Below, in pieces: positions 1 through 12,646 of a stretch of 64,000 nt of DNA. The notes beneath the pieces were generated by a model. That model was not told where the DNA came from. It saw only the letters and a list, made by a program, of their open reading frames with translations, and searched no databases. Within the stretch, counting starts at the first letter, position 1; each line of letters begins with the position of its first letter. Both the position numbers and the translations under genes were made by a program. The stretch is from Ehretia macrophylla (taxonomy: Eukaryota; Streptophyta; Magnoliopsida; Boraginales; Ehretiaceae), in assembly GCA_037974665.1 (NCBI GenBank), contig CM075777.1, positions 15,523,001 to 15,587,000 of the forward strand, given 5' to 3'.

Positions 1-249
1 TAATCAAATAGGCCTCGGATAGGGACAATGCCCAAGGTAAAAAGCTCATGAATTCCTTCTCAGTCTTTCGTGTATATAATAAAAATTCTATTATATAAAG
101 AAGGGTGATAAAATAAATGAGTAATATATAGTATTACTTTTATGATAAATTACGATATTCAAAAATATCGAAGCAGCTATTCGAGACCTTTTATCTAAAG
201 CTTAAGCAAGGACGTACACAGGCGGGGGAACCAGTCTAAAACACCTGAA
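1..249. other. Left-edge sequence, unassigned
   Basis: AT-rich sequence before the first recognisable LINE-1 codons. It may be the LINE 5' untranslated region or older flank. I see no gene or clear repeat boundary in it. Confidence 0.3.
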
Positions 250-3200
250 GCCCCAGATGTTTAGTTTTGCAGCTTGGAACATCAGGGGCTTTAATAGACC
301 CCTGAAACACAAAGATGTACATTTTTTTTGTAAATAATAAGAAGCTCAGTGTCATCTGCCTCCCTGGAACCAAAATCAAATAGAGCAGCTCTGGAGATCT
401 TATGAAAAGAAAATTTTGTGATTGGGAACTGGTGCATAATTACGATTTCTCTCACAGAGGTAGAATTTGGATCCTTCCTCACAAAAACCGAGTCAAAATC
501 TCAAGATTGGCAGCTACAGCTCAATCCATTCTGACCACTGTTTGCTTACTGTTCGAATGGACAGAGAACATTGGCAAAGCGAAGCCTTTAAAATTCTTCA
601 ATGCTTGGACTCAACACGAAAATTATGAGCAAGTGGTGCGAAGAGCCTGGAACACTAGTGTTAATGGTGCTCCAATGTATAGATTGGTGCAGAAGCAAAA
701 GCAACTTAAGGCTGAACTCAGAAGATTTAATGCCCAATATTTTTCTAATCTATCATCCGGGATTGAGAACACTCGAAAGGAGCTCTTATCAGTCCAATCT
801 CTTATTCTCAATGGCCAAAATTCCAACACTCTCTACAGAAAGGAGAAGGAGCTAATCCATAATCTTGAAGAAGAAATGAACAGAGAAGAGGCTTGCCTTA
901 AACAAAAAGCTAAAGTGAAATGGCTCAAAGATGGTGATAGTAATATTGCCTACTTTCACAAGGTAATTAAAGGGAGAAGAACCACAAACTCTTTTAGAAG
1001 TTTGATCTCCTTGGAGGGTAACAGGTTGAATTCGGAGGAGGAAATTGCTAAGGAAATTGTTGGGTACTACAAAGCTCTTCTGGGTTCTAACAGAAACATT
1101 CAACCCCCAATTCTATTTCCGAAAGCAAATGCGAGAGTCTCACAGCCCCAATTCTGGATGAGGAGATCAAACAGGCCATGTTTTCTATCCACGGTGATAA
1201 GAGCCCTGGTCCTGAAGGCTTTACTTCGCATTTTTATAAATCAGCTTGGAATTCGATTGGCAGCGAAGTTTGTAATGCCATCAAATCTTCTTTAGATTCC
1301 GGTAAACTGTTGGGCGAATTAAACTCCACAATCATCACATTAATCCCCTAATGTGACAATCCAAGTACTGTGAGTGATTTTAGACCAATTTCTTGCTGTA
1401 ACACCCTGTATAAATGTCTCTCTAAAGTTATTGCTAACCGGTTGAGGAGCACCCTCTCGAGCATTATCTCAAATAAGCAGACAGCCTTTGTTGAAGGTCG
1501 GAGAATGCTGGATAATGTGTTAGTTGCTCAAGAAATTATCAGGGATTATGGCAGAATGAGCAAGAACCATAAGTGCACACTTAAAGTTGACATCCGCAAA
1601 GCGTTTGATACTATCAATTGGAGATTTATTCTGAATGCTATGAGGGCTTTCGGCCATCCCAACAAATTTGTAAATTGGGTTAGGATGTGCATCTCCACGA
1701 CCAGATTCTCCATTTCTATCAATGGGCATTTGGAAGGATATTGAGGGAACTAACAGGTTGTGCCAAGGGGATCCGTTATCCCCGTATTTGTTTGTCATAG
1801 CGATGGAAGTTTTGTCTCAAATCTTCAAGCTCACTGCTAGTCGCGATGACTTCACTTATCGTCTCAAGTGCAGCAAAATTGGTCTCACTCACTTGAGTTT
1901 TCCAGATGATCTTCTGGTTTTCTTCAAAGGCAACATTAATTCTGCTATTGCAATCAGAGAAGCTTTGGGGTTGTTTTCTAGAATGTCGGGTTTGAACATT
2001 AATCAAGAGAAGAGCTCAATTTTCTTTGGTGGTTGTCCCCCTCCAGTTAAGAAAATCATTTGCAACACTTTAAACATCAGTGAAGGTAATTTGCCGATGA
2101 GATACTTGGGAATTCCTCTTGTCGCTGGCAGAATTAACGCAGCAGTGAAGCTTGGTTTGTCCAGTAAAATCATTGCAAAAACGAAACAGTGGACTAGAAG
2201 ATTCCTTTTGTTTGTAGGGCATTTGCAACTGGTTAAGCATGTCCTCTACAGTGTCTTTAACTTCTGGTGCGCAGCCTTTATTTTGCCGAAAGGCGTAATT
2301 AAGGAAGTTCAGAAAAGGTTGTCTTCCTTTCTCTGGGGTAATTAGGATGACCACACGAGAGCTAAAGTTTCATGGGCAGAGATTAAACCTCTGGATGAAG
2401 TAGGCCTTGGGATTCGGAATCTTGAAGAGGCTAACAAGATTGCAATTCTGAAACAATTTTGGCATATGTATACTGATTCCAAGTCACTTTGGGGCACTTG
2501 GACTAAGAAATTCTGTTGAAGGACCAAAGTATTTGGAGTATGGCTATTCCTTCTGACTGCTCATGGGCGTGGAAGAAAATTTTGAATCTCAGGAATGATG
2601 CAGCTCCTTTTATTCAGCACGTGATTGGTAATGGAGACAATACCTTTCTCTGGTGGAATAATTGGCATCCCCTTGGTGAGCTTGCTCAAATTGTCCATCC
2701 TGATCTTATCAATGGGTCCAGGCTTGGTACACAATGTAAAGTAAGTGAAATCATTCGTAATGGCTGTTGGCGTTGGCCAAGAAATCTTTCTTACCACAGT
2801 TCTAACATTCCAGGTATGTTTTTCAATGTTGATGGAGTTGATTCAATTAAGTGGACTATTGGTACGAATGGAACTTTCCACACTCACTCCTCCTGGGAAG
2901 CACTGAGAACCAAATATCCCAAAGTCCAGTGGTTCCATTTACTTTGGAAGAAGAATTTTATTCCCAAGCATAGCTTTTGTTGTTGGCTAGCTATCCTTGA
3001 TAGGTTGTCGACGAAAGATCGCATGATTGGTTGGGGAATGCAGGTGAATGGGCTGTGAACTCTTTGTCATATGGTGTTGGAAACTAAAGAACATTTATTC
3101 TTTGAGTGCTCTTTTAGTCGAAAAATCTGGTTTGCATGTGCAGAAAGGGCGAAAGCTGGTAGTATGGGCTATCACTGGAATCAGGTCTTTAGTAAATGTT

Positions 3201-3555
3201 GTATCTTGGCCAAGAAAAAGTCTCTTCAGGCGTCCATTGTTAAGCTGCTTTTCTCTTCATGTGTTTATCATCTTTCGAAGGAGCGCAATGGACGAATTTT
3301 CAGGAATGAATTTGGGAATGTTGAACAGGGGATAAGAAGGATCACGGATGACGTGCGAGCTAAAATGCTGTTCGGAAAGAAATTTCAAAACAATAGTATT
3401 AACAGGGATCTTTGTAATAGTTGGAATCTCTGTGAGTTAATTTCTTAGTTTCCTCTTTTTAGTCTAGTCGTTGTATTTTTTATCATGTTCACGGCTTTGC
3501 CAAGTTTTTTGTTGTTGAATAAAATAGATCTTGCTGATCCAGCAAAAAAAAAAAA
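250..3555 (+). pseudogene. LINE-1: degenerate L1-type non-LTR retrotransposon (ORF2 remnant)
   Basis: This is a plant L1-type LINE ORF2 in decay. The endonuclease start is visible near 262 (AAWNIRG), but most of the endonuclease is missing: the text jumps from its N-terminal part (about 400-530) to the pre-RT linker near 580. The RT domain follows: DGDSN near 935, a frame change near 1125, DFRPISCCN near 1376, VDIRKAFD near 1590, QGDPLSPYLF near 1762 and the catalytic box as FPDDLL near 1900, with both Asp kept and the usual Ala changed to Pro. The zf-RVT tail runs to 3448 (KERNGRIFRNE near 3280). Breaks include TAA 1349-1351, a frameshift near 1735, TAG 2343-2345, a frameshift near 2517 and TGA 3056-3058 at an expected zinc-finger Cys. 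A poly(A) run at 3542-3554 marks the 3' end. There is no C-terminal RNase H, unlike LINE-2. It cannot encode active protein. Confidence 0.9.
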
Positions 3556-3569
3556 AGGAATAATAATCA

Positions 3570-3790
3570 AGCTTGTGGAAGCTCATTTTACCAAGTATCA
3601 AAGGAAACTCTGGCAGGTGATTTGGAAAATTAAGGTGCCTTTACAAATGATCCATTTGATTTTGAAGGCATGTAAAAATGTTATCACAACTGAGGCAAAC
3701 CAATAGAGAAAGTACTCTACAGAGTCTCCTTTATGCAAAATTTGTAATCAAGAGGCTGAGACATTAAAGCAGGTTGTCACGGGTTAACAG
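3570..3790 (+). pseudogene. Old LINE zf-RVT fragment
   Basis: The translation shows WQVIWKIKVPLQ, then ILKACKNV, then SPLCKICNQEAETLK. This matches the zf-RVT segment at the end of plant LINE ORF2, where the usual text is of the kind W..KVP...F.W.AC.N and C..C...ET. It is frame-broken. The homologous remnant at 35590-35800 shows it was already present before the block duplicated. Confidence 0.55.
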
Positions 3791-5042
3791 AACCCCAGGA
3801 TTTGAGCGTCTAGTTGTATAACTTCTAGTCATACGGGACGCACTTATGTCTATTATTTATTAACACGTGATATTTATGATTTAGGTATTGCTTTGTTATG
3901 TTGAATTTTCTGGACTAGTTGTATTTTTGTTATTAATGCTTGCTGACCTGTTATGGCTAGCTGGCCCATCCTTAATCTCTAGAGATTGGGTGCAGTATGA
4001 CGAAATATGCGCTCAACCTGTGAAAATGTTATATTGTTGCCCTTGGACTCATACCGCAAGAGGAGTCCATTTCTATCCTAAATAATTAGATTCTTTATGT
4101 AGTCCAAGATTGTTCGATATCAATAGGGGTGAAAAAAACAATCATCTTTCTTTTTTCTTTTTCTTTTTCTTTTTTTTTTTGTTAGAAAGCAAACAATCAC
4201 CTTTTTTTTTGTCAGAAAGTAAACAATCATCTTTAAAATGTTAATTCATTTAAAAGGAATGAATCCTTTTATGTTTTAAGGACAATTCCTAGACCCTATA
4301 AAATAGAACAAGATGCAATCCACAACTAGATGGCCTACAATGCTAATTTTCCACACCAAATGGTTGCAACTTGGAATAGAAAAGTACCTTAGGTGTGATT
4401 CAAGAAATTAATTTTTTTTATTTTATTTGGGCAAGCTTAAGGAACCAGATGGAATCAACTAATACAGGGCGTTATTAAGATTAACACTGGTGATAGGTTA
4501 ACTTCTAAGGCAACTATAAGTAGGGATTAGTCAAATTGATGATTAGTGCTGGTACTAGGAAGGGTCTTTGTGAGTTCCCATTACAACTAGAAGAGTTAGC
4601 CGTCAATAATTCTTAACTACTTGTGAACATAGCAGGTTCTGATCATAGAGACTAATGCAAGTAAAATTTTGAAGGCTTATAGTTGCTCCTTTTTGAAAAT
4701 TTAAGAGTATCATTAAAGATACCAACCTTCCTTGTTAGTTTAGACTAATTAATAGAATGGAAAATAGTATCACGGACTCGGTTTCAAGCAACTTAAGAAA
4801 AGGTATTTGCATTAAATTGATTAATTAACATTCCAAACACCTTAAATTGTGTTGTGTCGGTTAGAATTTCCAAAATAGACTAATTGCTCCTATACCTATT
4901 AATAGGGTCCTCGTAATTTTTCTTTTACTAATGAAACTTAACACACTGTTTAGAAATACTTGTGATGTGGAATTCATTTGATTTATAAATAAATTCTTTT
5001 ATTTGTACGATAAAATAAATAAGCAACTAATTTGGTGACTTG

Positions 5043-5727
5043 GGCTCCGTTTGTTTGCCGTAAAATATTCTTCCGGAAAACATTTTCTTACTTTTACGGT
5101 GTTTGGTAACACCGAAAAATTGGTCAATCGGAAAACATTTTCTAGTCAAAAATGGTGGGCTACTTTTTGAAGATTTTCCGGTATTTGATAACACCGGAAA
5201 ATTGGTCAACCGGAAAACATTTTCCGGTCAAAAATGATAGGCTACTTTTTAGAGATTTTTTGTTGTTTGGTAACACCGGAAAATTGATCAACTGAAAAAT
5301 GTTTTCCGGTCAAAAATGACGGCTAGTTCAAAATTTGAAAAAATATTTTCATTTCTTTGGGAGATGAAAATATTTTCCGGAACTTAACCATCCCTATTTT
5401 ATGTGTATTTTTTTTTTTTTTTATAAATCTCATGTAGGAAAATATTTTTTATTGTACATCCAAACACCATAAAATATTTTTTAGTATTCTATTTTCCAGA
5501 AAAATATTTTCCTCTAACAAGTTATTTTACTGCAAACAAACGGAGCTCAGGAAAATATTTTCCTCTGAAAACATTTTCCAAGAAAACATTTCTCACTGAA
5601 AACATTTTCCACAAGCAAGTTATTTTACGGTAAACAAAAGGAGAAAAATATTTTATTTTCCAAGAAAATATTTTTCACTGAAAATATTTTCCACAAGTAA
5701 GTTATTTTACGGCAAACAAACGGAGCC
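5043..5727. mobile_element. Harbinger/Tourist-like MITE with perfect 25-bp terminal inverted repeats
   Basis: The ends are GGCTCCGTTTGTTTGCCGTA (reading in from 5043) and its exact reverse complement ending at 5727; the match continues to 25 bp. TTG flanks both sides (5040-5042 and 5728-5730), and sister block B near 37810 has an empty site with the same flanking sequence. The interior holds three degenerate copies of an 81-83-bp unit (about 5098, 5179 and 5262, each with TTTGGTAACACCGG-like text). Partial copies of the right end lie at about 5521 and 5619. No coding capacity. The 3-bp target duplication and GG...GTTTG ends suggest PIF/Harbinger; the superfamily is an inference. Confidence 0.85.
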
Positions 5728-5730
5728 TTG

Positions 5731-6177
5731 AAATTATAAATTCAACCTCATGAGCAAAGATTTGACCCGAATTTACAAATATTAAATTTTTAATTTTTTT
5801 AAAAAGTGCTTCCAAACGAAAAAGGCTAGTTTTGCAAATGAATTATGCAAAATTCTATAGAATTCATTTGTTCTCAATTTGAAAAGACCAAAAAATAAAA
5901 TAAACAAACATACAATCCAAAAAATGTCTAGGTCGCAATTTATCTTTTTTCAATTGTAGTAGGTAAATACCAGGCAAACTTGAAAAATTTCACCCAAAAT
6001 CGAGACAAGTTAGCTATGGGGGCTTAATTAAGAAATTTGCAAGTTTAGGGGCTTAAATAGAAGCGTGGACATCATCAGTATTGTATTTTCAGAATCGATC
6101 CGGCGCGGATCTTGTTTGCTCACCCATTTTTCTTTTTTCATTTCTCCTTTCTATTTTCCCCAAATTGGAGGCTGAAG
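5731..6177. other. Promoter and 5' flank of PPR A
   Basis: Collinear with the sequence before PPR B, but uninterrupted: the point where block B carries LINE-2 is intact here at about 5998-6010. The 100 bp before the start codon are T-rich and closely match gene B. I see no convincing TATA box. Positions 5745-5880 hold a dispersed repeat also found near 37820-37990 and, inverted, at 48540-48720. Confidence 0.55.
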
Positions 6178-8029
6178 ATGAAGAAGAGCAACACAGCAGC
6201 TGCTTTTATTGCTTTTGGCAGCTCAAGATCTAGACGAGGTGCATCTACTCTTTCCTTTATGCACCCACTACTAATTTTCTCATCACCTCTTCATACTAGT
6301 ACAACCCACTGCTCCTTTTCACTAAAATCAAGATATGGGTTTGAATCCATTAAGGATGTTGATGATGCTATTTCTCTATTCCATCGAATGGTTCGATGAG
6401 TCCTAAGCCTTCAGTTGTAGAATACAATAAACTTCTGACTGTAATGGCCAAGATGAAACATTATTCGGCTGCGGTTTCTTTGTTCAAGAATATGCGCATT
6501 TTGGGTATTCCTGTTGACGAATATACAATGGCTATTGCAATCAACTGTTATTGCCATATGAAACGTGTCGATCTGGGTTTTGCAATCTTAGCCTGCTTTT
6601 TCAAGCTTGGCCATGTACCTAATTTCACTACCTACAACACTCTAATTAAGGGTCTGTTTTTGAACGATAAGTTTGTTGAGGCCGTAGAGTTATTCAAAAA
6701 GTTGTTCAGAGAGAACCTTTGTGAGCCTGATGAATTTACTTTCGCGACTGTATTGGACGGTTTGTGCAAATCAGGACATACAAACAAGGCTGTCGAGCTG
6801 CTCAGGGTATTGGAAAAAGGAAATTGCAAACCAACTGTCGAGTCGTATAACACTGTTATTGATAGTCTATGTATGGATAGAATGGTAGATGATGCTATGA
6901 ACCTCTTATCTGAAATGATTGACAGGGACATTCCACCAAACATTGTCGCCTACAGTTCGTTAATTAATGGATTGTGTAATTTTGGCCTGTGGGATGAAGT
7001 TGAACTGTTGTTGAATAAGATGGCTGATTACAAAAACTCTCCAGATTTACATACTTCTAGTATTTTGGTGGATGCATTTTGTAAGGAAGGATTAATAGAA
7101 GATGTAGAGAATGTATTACAAATTATGATCCAGAGCGCTGTGCATCCTGACATAGTTACATATGGCGCACTAATGGATGGATATTGTTTGCAAGGCCGGT
7201 TAAATGAAGCAGAAAGAGTTTTTGAACGTTTGATGGCTGAAGGCTTGAAGCCTGACATTACTCAATATAACATATTATTGAATGGATATTGTAAAAATAA
7301 GAAAATAGATGATGCAATGTGCCTGTTTTGACAGATGCCTTGTCTAGGGTTGGTACCTGGCGCAGAGAGTTATAGCATCATGATATAGGGATTGTTCTGT
7401 GTAGGTAAATGCGCTACTGCAGAAAAACTTTTTGAGGATATGCAATTGGTAGGCGTAGTTCTAGACATTTTCACTTATTGTATTATACTAGATGGGTTTT
7501 GCAAGCACAGGCCCATTGAAAAATATCAAGGGCAAGGGATTAGTTCGTTATATTTCTTTCTACAATATCATAATTGATGGACTATGCTAGAGAAGGAAAC
7601 TCTCGCAATATGTTCAACAATCTTGCTTCCAAAGGGTTGCATCCAAATGTTACGACATACAATATAATGATAAAGGGGCTTTGTCAACATATGTTCTTGG
7701 AGGATACGAAGAAGCTTTTTGAGAAAATGGAAAATAGCGGTTGTTTGCCAAATGAAATTACTTATAATGTTATTATCCAAGAATTCTTAAAGCAGGGTAT
7801 CTCTCATGATACGACGATGTATCTCGAGTAAATGGTTAAAAGTGGTTTATCACCTGATTCGTCTACGTTATCCAGATTGATACATCTACTCCCCATAGAA
7901 GGTCAGGATCCTTTGTTTCAGAATATGATTCAGAAATTGGTTCCAACTGATAAAAGGAGTCTCTAAGTTTCTTGTGATGCATTATATTCCTCACTTCAAC
8001 AGGAGACGTTGAAAGTTGCTAAGACGTGA
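6178..8029 (+). pseudogene. PPR A: RFL-type P-class PPR pseudogene
   Basis: Full-length paralogue of intact gene B, broken in several places. The start at 6178 (MKKSNTAAAF) aligns with the B start. A one-base deletion near 6396, where B has GTTCGCATG, shifts frame after FHRMV. The frame then stays open from 6396 to an in-frame TGA at 7329-7331 replacing a Gln codon. A TAG follows at 7386-7388 (Gln in B). Deletions at about 7510-7540 and 7585-7605 remove parts of two repeats, a TAA at about 7829 replaces Gln, and another stop lies near the C-terminus. The original stop aligns at 8027-8029. About eight 35-residue PPR motifs remain open in the 311-residue middle segment. Several code positions differ from B, so the copies diverged before or during decay. 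It was presumably a mitochondrial RNA-binding protein. Confidence 0.93.
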
Positions 8030-9240
8030 TCTCTAGGTTTTTGTAGCTTTGTTATATTTCTATAATTTATAGTTTGATTATATCTGGAAAGAAATTCTTA
8101 TCCTATAAAGTTTCTTGGCACATTGTTTTGTGTTGATCCTGAGAAAATGTCTCTATCAATCTTTTCTGGATGTGGCATTCGTAAATAGTCATGGTATTTG
8201 ATATAATAGATGTCTCGAGGGAGATGCTAATAACAATAAGTTTGTTATCCCTTGACACAGCCTTGAAGAAGTTTGAAAAGAAAGTTTGTTTCTGCAAGCT
8301 GAGTAGTAGCTTTGAAGCAAAATCTGGCATATATATCTGTAGCAACGAGCTAGTGAACCTGATATCAGGAACATTAGGGCGGAAGATAGTTTTTACTGTG
8401 GCAGAAGATCAGGTGCTCTTGTGAATCCTTCCATTGTTAAATGTGGCATATCGTTTTCCATTGTACAATTTCATAATTGTGATGTTGGCTTGATTTTTCA
8501 CAAGTAAACATGGTATAGATGTGGAGTTTGTATTAGAGAATCTGTGCTATTTCACTATGTCAAAAGACTTGAAATGCATGACAAAAGCAAAGTGGGAGGC
8601 ATTCAGCTCATGATAAGCCAAGTAGTGGATTTGTGTAAGGTATTAAATTGTGCAATTTTTTGTCATGTGATTTTCTATTTGAAGTCTAGGCAACTGATAT
8701 GTATTCATTATGTCTATAATAACCTGTAAAATCTGGAACTAAATTATGTCTCCATTTTGTAGCATACTTCTTACTCATAACTGTGCCTATGAACTTTAGT
8801 ACCTAAACACGTAAATTATGAAATATGTTTGACTGTGAAAAGCATCAGGCTTAGGCCCAGGTTCAATCCCCTGAAATATGTATCCAAGTCAGAAACCCAA
8901 AGCCCAAATTGTGCACAGATGCTCAGTTGAATGAGCAGACCAGACCTCCATCCCCTCCTGCACGTTGCCTTCCACCTCTACTTGGATATTTTTGAAACTG
9001 AAAGCGAGGAAGTTTCTTTGACATGTGTTTGGTTCAATTTTCTCCCTCTGCCCTGATTACTTTGTGCAAAGAGCTGCAAATGTGGCAGTGAATTTTGTTG
9101 CTTGATCAATTAGGTGTGGGTGTTTCCCATTGGATTGGATTTGTAATGTCCCACCCCCTTTAGCCTCTGTTTTGTTCAGTGATCTTCCCCCTCTAAGGGT
9201 TGGTTAACTTTGTGATTAATCAATACATTGATTTCAGACT
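8030..9240. repeat. Downstream flank of PPR A (duplicated, copy A)
   Basis: Non-coding sequence collinear with 33415-34740 (block C) and, with gaps, with 44605-46580 (block B). Shared landmarks are the post-stop text near 8035, GAAGCAAAATCTGGCAT near 8318 and GTGCTCTTGTGAATCC near 8410. Block B has about 1.2 kb extra here, so A and C are the closer pair. A short GGTTCAATCCC stretch near 8873 resembles a Pol III B box but has no tRNA around it. Confidence 0.75.
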
Positions 9241-9255
9241 GTTTGTATATACTTC

Positions 9256-9597
9256 CTTCAAAATCTAGCTGTTTCCCCAGACAAGAGAAAGTCAAAAATG
9301 AGGAAGATGGGAATATACATCGCTCTGAGTGGGGTTGCTTTTGCCATAAGCATTGGTATCGTGGCAGCTTTCTTGATCATTCGAGGGAGGAAGAAAAACG
9401 ACTCGTGCAAGACTGAAGATGGGGAGCTACAACAGCTTAAGTTGAGTATAAGAACTGTCAGTGAAAAAAGAGTTTTATTTGATGGATCTCAAGATACTCT
9501 TGATGGTCAGATTCTTGATACCACACCAGATAAGACGATGGTGGAGATATACACTCTTGAGCAACTGAAGAAAGCGACGGAGGACTTCAATCCCTAA
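9256..9597 (+). pseudogene. Receptor-like kinase remnant of LYK type (transmembrane and juxtamembrane part), copy A
   Basis: An open segment from ATG 9298 encodes a hydrophobic helix (about residues 5-27, IYIALSGVAFAISIGIVAAF) followed by basic stop-transfer RGRKKN, a polar linker, and EIYTLEQLKKATEDF just before a stop at 9595-9597. A helix plus a Y(S/T)xEELxxAT-type junction is the usual entry to a plant receptor kinase domain, and the wording is closest to LysM-RLKs of the LYK4/LYK5/NFP group. The open frame continues upstream to about 9256 with stalk-like text. No LysM domains and no kinase lobes remain downstream, so it is a truncated relic. Its relative in block C (34757-35070) keeps a kinase C-lobe piece, which supports the kinase call. 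The exact family is an inference. Confidence 0.5.
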
Positions 9598-10120
9598 AAA
9601 CTCCCTAGTCTCGATGCGGAATTCAGCCTTGATAAGGGGTTTGTTCTTGTGATTGATGATTAAAAACAATTCCAGAGCAGCTTTGGCCTCACCATGATAA
9701 GAGGTATATTCTACACTTACCAGGTGAAGACATACATCAGCATCGGAAGATCGAGTTTGTGGATAAACAGAACCAAGCAGTTGCAAGTTTTACAAGGGAT
9801 TGGAAAGCTTTCGACTGGACAAAACAGCTAGATTAATTGTTTATCTTGAAGATTCCGACGGAGCAGCTAGCCAGCAATCATACTCTTCGATATATATGGT
9901 GGTGAAATTCCTTATGCTTGAAATGGTTAGAAGGATATCGTCAACTGTGGATCTAAATAAATCTTCGTTCATGTGCAATATCCTTTAGAGGAAATCTCTA
10001 GAAAAAGAAGGTACAATATCAAATGAAATATGGGAAGGCCATGTATTGATTCACGCTTCAAATTTAACAGATATTCGAGATTCACCCTTGTACGTGTATT
10101 TAACTTCTTGTGATTGACTC
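9598..10120. repeat. Duplicated non-coding segment after the LYK-like relic
   Basis: Matches 47245-47850 of block B closely (for example AAAACTCCCTAGTCTCGATG at 9597 and the text around 9800). Both strands carry only frame-broken short reading stretches. I recognise no protein. Confidence 0.7.
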
Positions 10121-12640
10121 ATGAAATTGCTTCTTTTGTAAGATTGTCTAACTTGCATTTTGTTATAAAAATGCGTAAAAGCTAGAACCACATTTCGTCC
10201 GCATTTTAAAGCATACTTATAACTGCTTTGTTTTGCCTATGAAATATGTCGCAGAGGGAAAAAAGTGAGTCTCACATAAAAGGAGTTGAACGGCCGTTGA
10301 CCTAATAAAAGATCAATTCCACACTTAATTTTCAGACAAATGTTCAAATTAAACTTTTAGCTACATAACAGTCATAGAGCATAAATCTGTCCATACATGT
10401 ACATACAAACAAATGTAGTTTCTTTAGATTTCTCTTTTAAAAAAAATATTTTTTACAAGATTATCATATTGCTAATTGGCACTGACATCCTCATCAAACT
10501 AATAAACGTATCGTTGGAGAATTTAGTTGTTTTACATGGATAAATTAGGTGTATATGATCTTGAGTTCCTCCACTTAGTACCAATTAGTTTTAGGATAAA
10601 AGCTCAGACAATTAGTTTTAAGATGAAAGCCTAGACTAATCTATTATAATGATATCAGAGTTGGCCTCGGTCTTCGCTGCTCTTGTGCCGCATTACTCGC
10701 TTTCAATAATTGACTTAAATCATGAGTCACACGTGAAGGGGGTTGTTAGAGAATTCAATTATTCCACATGAATAAATCAAGATATTTAAGGGGGTGTTGA
10801 AAAACCAATTGTCCTAAATGGATAAATCAATATATTTATAGGGTGTTGAAAAATCAATTGTCCCACATAAATAAATCAAGACATTCAAGACAATATGAGA
10901 TCTTAGACTACTATACTTTATACCAATGAACTCAGGCTAATCTATCACATACGTGATTGAATTACCTTGTATGTTACAGCGTAAGCATTTTTTATAATGA
11001 TGATTCTATCATGTTGTTGAAACAATCTCTAGAAATGATGTATTTGCAAATCCAATAGTACTGTAATACCCCTATCAGGTGCGAATTGAGATAAATTGAT
11101 AGATTATTAAGAAATGAACTATTAGCATTTTAACGCATTCAAGTTAAATACGTGATTGAAATGTATCGAACGTGATGCCGGGACATTTAAAATGGATATC
11201 GAGTTCAATTAAATAAGTTTTACTCGGAAGTTACAAATTAGTTTTGGGCCAACTTCAGAATAAAAAATGTATCGATTGGAGAATATTTAGGAGGCAAATT
11301 ATATATGGATGGAAGGCTCTACGAGTCTAGTTTCTAACACTTCAAACGGTTCGCGAATTGGAAATCTCTAGCATAAGTTATGATCGTTTTAGCAAATTGT
11401 GTCTGAACTGCCTCTAAGATGCGAAAATGCAAGCTTAAGGGGTCATTTTGTAATTGTGCATCTTAATAGCAAAGTATCCTATATCTAGAGGCTTCTAAAA
11501 CCTGTGAGATTTTTTTTTTTTTGGAATTTTCTACTATACGGTTGCGGAAATTTCTTCTGCAACTGATTAAACAAGCAAAGTTCTTTTCGACTGACATGTG
11601 GCAGTGCAACATGTGATCTTTGAATTTAAAATATGGGATGAATGAGATGAAATGACTGAAATGGACATGACTAAAAAATAATAAATATGTAAAATGACCT
11701 AAATGAACAAGGGAGTAAAGACAAAAAATTTGCAAATGACAAATTTAGGTCTCATGTAGTGTTATTTATTTATTTAATTTTTGTTCAAAACTTGTCCCCT
11801 CGTTTAGTGTTAGTCTCTTTCTTTTATTTTTTTCTTTTCAAAACATGTAGTAATGTAACACCCATGCATGCAATCAACATAGCCAAAAAAAAAAGAAAAG
11901 AATTTGCACGCAGTGCATACACATTTTACCATTTGTACTTCAACAATGTCAACTGATCCAACCATTAATATAATTAGTTTGTATGTAAGATCTTTGATCG
12001 GGTATTTTTTTATATTTTTTTTATCTTTGTTGTGACCGTGAATGAACTTCGCATGTGTCGCGAGTTTTATCCTTGAAATTAAAGGTTTTAAATTCGAATT
12101 AAAAAATAGAGTTACATTAGGTAATTAACTGTCAGCGTAAAATACATCGGTATTTCTACGTATCAATTTGAGACATCATGATATAACTATTGTGAAGGCT
12201 TGATTTGGTTTCTGATAAAAGTGAGAGGTATCGACAAATTCATATAATCAACACTTAGTGAAAAACGCTTGATTTGGTTTCTGATAACTCTTTTAAGTTC
12301 ACACAAGAATTTAAAATCTAGGACACATGATAAAAGACTTCAAAATCTTTCTGTAATCATAACCAAAAAAAGAGAATGTGCATGCCATCCTTTAATTTCT
12401 AGCAAACTATTTTACTCACAATTAATGATAAGAGAAATCAAATCGTCGTCAAAATATGATAAAAGTAATTTTTAAATCAAAATCTTTTTACAATCAACAT
12501 AGCCAAAAAAAAAAGAATTTGCGTGTCATCCAATACTCTCTCAGCAAAGCATTTAACTCACAATTAATGATAAAAGAAATCAAATCGTTGTCAAGATCTC
12601 ATAAAACTGCACCTAACCTAACTATTATAATCAATCGAAG
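10121..12640. other. Intergenic, AT-rich, with two small tandem repeats
   Basis: No gene seen. Three about 51-bp units lie head to tail at 10738-10789, 10790-10840 and 10841-10889, sharing a GAATAAATCAAGATATT-like core; a related fragment lies near 10520. A degenerate tandem duplication of about 138 bp occupies about 12345-12475 and 12483-12605, sharing ACTCACAATTAATGATAA. The text ATCAACATAGCC followed by an A run recurs at 11875 and 12495. Confidence 0.6.
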
Positions 12641-12646
12641 TATAAA

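Larger units (their letters stand above)
3556..6110. repeat. Upstream flank of PPR A (segmental duplication, copy A)
   Basis: Collinear with 35581-38098 plus 42537-42640 upstream of PPR B, so it is the 5' part of the duplicated PPR block. Positions 3570-3790 keep a worn LINE zinc-finger segment (CNQEAETLK) present in both copies, so that LINE relic predates the duplication. T-rich runs lie at 4140-4210. Copy A has a MITE (5043-5727) that copy B lacks. Copy B has two LINE insertions that copy A lacks. I see no host gene here. Confidence 0.8.

Noticed and set aside
8865-8885. GGTTCAATCCC text resembling a tRNA B box (also near 34240 and 47235)
   Set aside because: No A box at the right distance, no cloverleaf arms and no paired acceptor. 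It is part of duplicated non-coding flank.
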